Shown: piece by piece, positions 61,217 through 64,000 of the stretch
Position numbering within the stretch: position 1 is the first letter of the stretch
How the letters are laid out: every line of letters starts with the position of its first letter
Source of the DNA: Ferruginibacter sp050611725
GTDB taxonomy: Bacteria > Bacteroidota > Bacteroidia > Chitinophagales > Chitinophagaceae
DNA: 64,000 nucleotides
NCBI RefSeq assembly: GCF_050611725.1
Contig: NZ_JBODJB010000001.1
Coordinates: 248,001-312,000, forward strand
Reading direction: 5' to 3'
Notes under the pieces: model-generated
Told to the model about the DNA's origin: nothing
Database searches by the model: none
Seen by the model: only the letters and a program-made list of their open reading frames with translations
Made by a program: the position numbers and the translations under genes

Positions 61217-61999
61217 ATGGAACATTTATTTACTTCCGAATCTATCATTAGTTTTTTTATCCTAGTAATTCTCGAAGTTGTTTTGGGTATTGACAATGTG
61301 ATTTTTGTAAGCATCATCATAAACCGACTACCAAAAGAAAGCGAAAAAGCTGCCCGAAGAGTTTGGATGATAACCGGCATTATTGTTCGTTCATTATTAT
61401 TGATGGCATTAGGCTGGTTATTGAAACAAAAAGACAATCCTGTTTTCACTATATCAGGCAAGGGGTTCGACCTTGCAAGCTTAGTAATGCTTGGTGGAGG
61501 TTTGTTTTTGATCTATAAAACAGTAAGAGAGATTCATCAAAAACTGGAAGGAGAACTTGAAGAACATGCCGGCAACAAACCAAAGATATCTTTCACACAA
61601 GCTGTAACACAGATCATTGCCATTGATATGGTGTTTTCATTTGATAGCATCATTACCGCCGGTGGTACAGCAGAGCATGTAGAGATCATGATAGCTGCCG
61701 TCGTTATTGCCATGATCATTATGTTTTTATTCAGTCCTAAGATCTCTTCATTTATACATAAACATCCATCTTTAAAAATGCTGGCACTTTCATTTCTGGT
61801 AATGATAGGTGTTAGTTTGGTTGTGGAAGGATGGGACAGCAAGCAAGCCCATGAGCTTCACTTGAAGAATTATATCTACTTTGCAATGGCATTTTCTTTT
61901 GCTGTAGAAATTCTTAATATGACAATAATGAAGCGGCAAAAAAAGCAAAGGGTTGTAGAATTGAACGAGCCTGTTTTGGAAGAAGAAAAATCAGAATAA
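61217..61999 (+). CDS. TerC-family membrane protein
   Basis: 260 aa from ATG 61217 (MEHLFTSESII). Seven to eight membrane helices carry the TerC signatures: LEVVLGIDNVIFVSIIINRLP in helix 1 (read as LGIDNVIF), AIDMVFSFDSIITAGG (acidic pair DMVFSFDS), and LALSFLVMIGVSLVVEG. Members are linked to metal (Mn) homeostasis or tellurite resistance. The TTG-initiated longer frame (61193) overlaps a TATATTTG box and is rejected. Confidence 0.9.
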   Translation: MEHLFTSESIISFFILVILEVVLGIDNVIFVSIIINRLPKESEKAARRVWMITGIIVRSLLLMALGWLLKQKDNPVFTISGKGFDLASLVMLGGGLFLIYKTVREIHQKLEGELEEHAGNKPKISFTQAVTQIIAIDMVFSFDSIITAGGTAEHVEIMIAAVVIAMIIMFLFSPKISSFIHKHPSLKMLALSFLVMIGVSLVVEGWDSKQAHELHLKNYIYFAMAFSFAVEILNMTIMKRQKKQRVVELNEPVLEEEKSE

Positions 62000-62003
62000 G
62001 CAA

Positions 62004-62711
62004 TTACCTGTTAACCAATAAAGTGGCAGCAACAATACCGGCTGTTTCGGTTCGTAATCTTGTATTACCTAAAGCAACTGGGATATATTTATTTTGCAAA
62101 GCAACGTCAATTTCGTCTTGTGTAAAATCTCCTTCCGGGCCGATACAAATTTGCTGGTTCATTAATTTCGGAATTTGAAGATGACTTAATTGTTGTTTAT
62201 CATCTTCTATACAATGCGCTATAAATCTTTGCTGAGTTGAAGGCTGTTGAACGTACTGAACAAACTTTGTTGGTTCATGGAGTAATGGCAACCAAACTTG
62301 TTGTGATTGTAGCATGGCACTTACCAAGATCGTTTTCATTCTGTCAAAACGGAAATGTTGTTTTTCAGTTCGGGTACAAAGCAGAGGAACAATTGCTGTT
62401 ACACCTATTTCTGTTGCTTTTTCTAAGAACCATTCAAACCGACTTGTATTTTTCACCAATGAAATAGCAATAGTAACTTTTCTTGGGGCCGGCGGTCTGT
62501 GGTCTGTCGTTAATACCCTGACGCTACAGGCTTTCTTATTATTGTCGACAATCTCTGCAGTAAATAAATTTCCTTTCCCATCAGTTAATTGCAACTGTTC
62601 TCCATTTTGCATACGCAAAACCTGTACAATATGTTTAGACGTTTCTTCATTCAGGGCAATCGAATTTTGACCTGCTATAATATTTTCAGAATAAAAAAAA
62701 GGTAAAGCCAT
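62004..62711 (-). CDS. rsmE: 16S rRNA (uracil-1498-N3)-methyltransferase RsmE
   Basis: SPOUT-class methyltransferase for U1498 of 16S rRNA. The N-terminal PUA-like domain (about 1-70: LNEETSKHIVQVLRMQNGEQ) precedes the SPOUT knot with EWFLEKATEIGVTAIVPLLC, RTEKQHFRFDR, CIGPEGDFTQDEID and LGNTRLRTETAGIVA. 235 aa. The linker between the domains (residues about 69-76, TTDHRPPAP) is encoded by a GACCACAGACC word. Confidence 0.95.
   Translation of the reverse strand: MALPFFYSENIIAGQNSIALNEETSKHIVQVLRMQNGEQLQLTDGKGNLFTAEIVDNNKKACSVRVLTTDHRPPAPRKVTIAISLVKNTSRFEWFLEKATEIGVTAIVPLLCTRTEKQHFRFDRMKTILVSAMLQSQQVWLPLLHEPTKFVQYVQQPSTQQRFIAHCIEDDKQQLSHLQIPKLMNQQICIGPEGDFTQDEIDVALQNKYIPVALGNTRLRTETAGIVAATLLVNR
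62491..62512. repeat. GACCACAGACC word inside rsmE
   Basis: In the rsmE sense direction it reads AACGACAGACCACAGACCGC, translated TTDHRPP between the PUA-like and SPOUT domains. The reading frame differs from that used in pdhC and pyrD. Confidence 0.6.
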
Positions 62712-62776
62712 AAATAAAAAGAAGAATGAAAAATCAAATTTAATTCTTCATTCTTCATAAAACAATTATCAATTAT

Positions 62777-64000
62777 TTAGAAAGGACTTTCTTCATCAAA
62801 AGCGCCATCATTCATCCTACTGCCCTTTTGTATGTATAGTTTTGCTCCGGGATCACCTCCTTCATCAGGTCTTACCGGTCTAAAACCACCACCCGGACTA
62901 CCGCCACCAAAATCACCGCCATCCTCTTCATCTTCAATAAATTTCTGAATGTGCAACAAGGCTTTTAGTTTAACTGTATCCAAACTACCATTACGATGTT
63001 TTGCGATCTTTACATACGTCTCACCTTTTGTGCTCTCTCCCATTGCATCCTGAGTAATTTCATAATATTCCGGACGGTAGAGAAACATTACCATATCGGC
63101 ATCCTGTTCAATCGCACCTGATTCTCTCAGATCACTCAATTGTGGAATTTTTGCACCTTCTTTACGTTTTTCAACTTCCCTGCTCAACTGTGATAACGCA
63201 ATGATCGGAACCTGTAGCTCTTTCGCCAATCCTTTCAAGTCTCTTGATATACGGCTGATCTCTTGTTCACGGTTACCGTTTCTGTTCTCTCCTGCTCCAC
63301 TCATCAATTGCAAATAGTCGATAATGATGATGCCTACATTGTGTTTGTTTTTTAAACGACGACATTTCGCTCTCAATTCAAAAATATTCAAAGCAGCGGT
63401 ATCATCAATAAATATAGGTGCATTACTTAAACGTTCAATTCCTTTTTTATAGAGTTGCTTCATTTCGTGTTCTTCCAATTGACCACGATTGATCTTCTCT
63501 AACCATATTTCACTTTCGGCACTTAAAATACGTGTAACCAATTGTCCGGCACTCATCTCAAGACTGAAAAAGCCTACCGCTGTAGGTTTTGTAGGATGTA
63601 AGGCAGCACTACGGGCAAGATTCAATGCAAAGGCTGTTTTACCTACTGAAGGTCGTGCCGCAAGAATAATAAGATCTGTAGGCTGCCAACCATAAGTCAA
63701 TTTATCTAATTTAGGAAAACCACTTGGCACACCTGTGATATCTTCATCACGGTTACGCATATCTTCAATTTTCTGAATGGTTTTAACCAATACAGTATTG
63801 ATATCATCGAAATTTTTACGAAGGTGATTGTTAGTGATCTCAAACAACTTACTTTCTGCATCATCCAACAGATCAAAAACATCCGTTGCATCTTCGTAAG
63901 CGTCGCCGATTATTTCTCCGCTGATCCTTATCAATTCTCTTTGAATGAATTTCTGTAGAATGATTCTTGAGTGAGCATCAATATTAGCAGATGAAACTAC
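62777..64000 (-). CDS. dnaB: Replicative DNA helicase DnaB, N-terminal part beyond window edge
   Basis: Hexameric fork helicase. The visible 407 codons cover the end of the N-terminal domain (AHSRIILQKFIQRELIRISG) and the RecA-like domain: SGFPKLDKLTYGWQPTDLII, Walker A ARPSVGKTAFALN, FSLEMSAGQLVTR, Walker B IIIDYLQLMSG and LSQLSREVEKR. The frame is open through base 64000, so the start lies outside. The C-terminal tail is Gly/Asp-rich (GGDFGGGSPGGGFRPVRP), ending DEESPF, which resembles an SSB-type acidic tip. Confidence 0.96.
   Translation of the reverse strand, partial: VVSSANIDAHSRIILQKFIQRELIRISGEIIGDAYEDATDVFDLLDDAESKLFEITNNHLRKNFDDINTVLVKTIQKIEDMRNRDEDITGVPSGFPKLDKLTYGWQPTDLIILAARPSVGKTAFALNLARSAALHPTKPTAVGFFSLEMSAGQLVTRILSAESEIWLEKINRGQLEEHEMKQLYKKGIERLSNAPIFIDDTAALNIFELRAKCRRLKNKHNVGIIIIDYLQLMSGAGENRNGNREQEISRISRDLKGLAKELQVPIIALSQLSREVEKRKEGAKIPQLSDLRESGAIEQDADMVMFLYRPEYYEITQDAMGESTKGETYVKIAKHRNGSLDTVKLKALLHIQKFIEDEEDGGDFGGGSPGGGFRPVRPDEGGDPGAKLYIQKGSRMNDGAFDEESPF

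Noticed and set aside
1..64000. CRISPR arrays, rRNA or tRNA genes
   Set aside because: No regularly spaced direct repeats of 25-40 bp, no cas genes, and no tRNA T-loop or rRNA-like segments were found on reading both strands.

Overview
The window looks like a chromosome segment from the phylum Bacteroidota, most likely family Chitinophagaceae or a near relative. This is inferred from sequence character only. The DNA is AT-rich, promoters carry the Bacteroidota -7 box TAnnTTTG, and the gene content is typical: porT next to ubiE, a T9SS-type cargo metalloprotease, a SusC/TonB-type receptor with a carboxypeptidase-like N-terminal domain, a Wzi/RemB-like outer-membrane protein, DUF983, a DCC-family protein and an isolated atpD-atpC pair.

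Layout. (1) 1-12077, minus strand: division and cell-wall (dcw) cluster in transcription order mraZ, rsmH, ftsL, ftsI (PASTA-bearing PBP), murE, mraY, murD, ftsW, murG, murC; murC runs off the left edge. The DNPR motif in MurE predicts meso-diaminopimelate peptidoglycan. (2) 12078-24249: a spacer with three DnaA-box-like sites and a dead SUKH immunity-like gene, an orphan histidine kinase, YqgE, an acyltransferase, an ABC exporter, DsbD with its redox alpha domain as a separate gene, ComM, a short MutS-like ATPase and dihydroorotase. (3) 24291-31760: Wzi/RemB-like protein, S9 peptidase, porT-ubiE, engB and two lineage-specific genes, one frameshifted at an A7 tract. (4) 31986-44115: YkuK-like protein, secreted metalloprotease, a GbsR-regulator operon, a TonB-like protein, pdhC, dnaX, an acetyltransferase-like protein and an M23 peptidase. 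(5) 44116-48960: accessory island with small ORFs, an IS110-type DEDD recombinase with a long upstream noncoding region, an IS1595-type transposase with a C-terminal NUMOD1-like module, and a two-gene MazF/PemK-like toxin-antitoxin candidate. (6) 48963-64000: S74-chaperone surface protein, atpD-atpC, ferritin, membrane proteins, a TonB receptor with duplicated operator-like repeats, thiolase, pyrD, two helical small proteins, TerC, rsmE and the C-terminal part of dnaB.

The most unusual signal is a layer of short repeats that the genes do not explain. Five inverted doublets of a G/C-run palindrome (core CCCCCTTTAGGGGG) sit at junctions between minus-strand genes, four of the five spanning about 115 to 135 bp. 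They intrude into coding sequence, supplying codons of MurC and MurG and the last residues and stop codon of FtsW. A second short word, GACCACAGACC, lies in-frame in non-conserved linkers or loops of PdhC, PyrD and RsmE, always in sense orientation. Three other gene junctions carry inverted doublets of word-like AT-rich repeats.

Several genes have the TAnnTTTG box only 4-7 nt before the start codon, which suggests leaderless or nearly leaderless transcripts.
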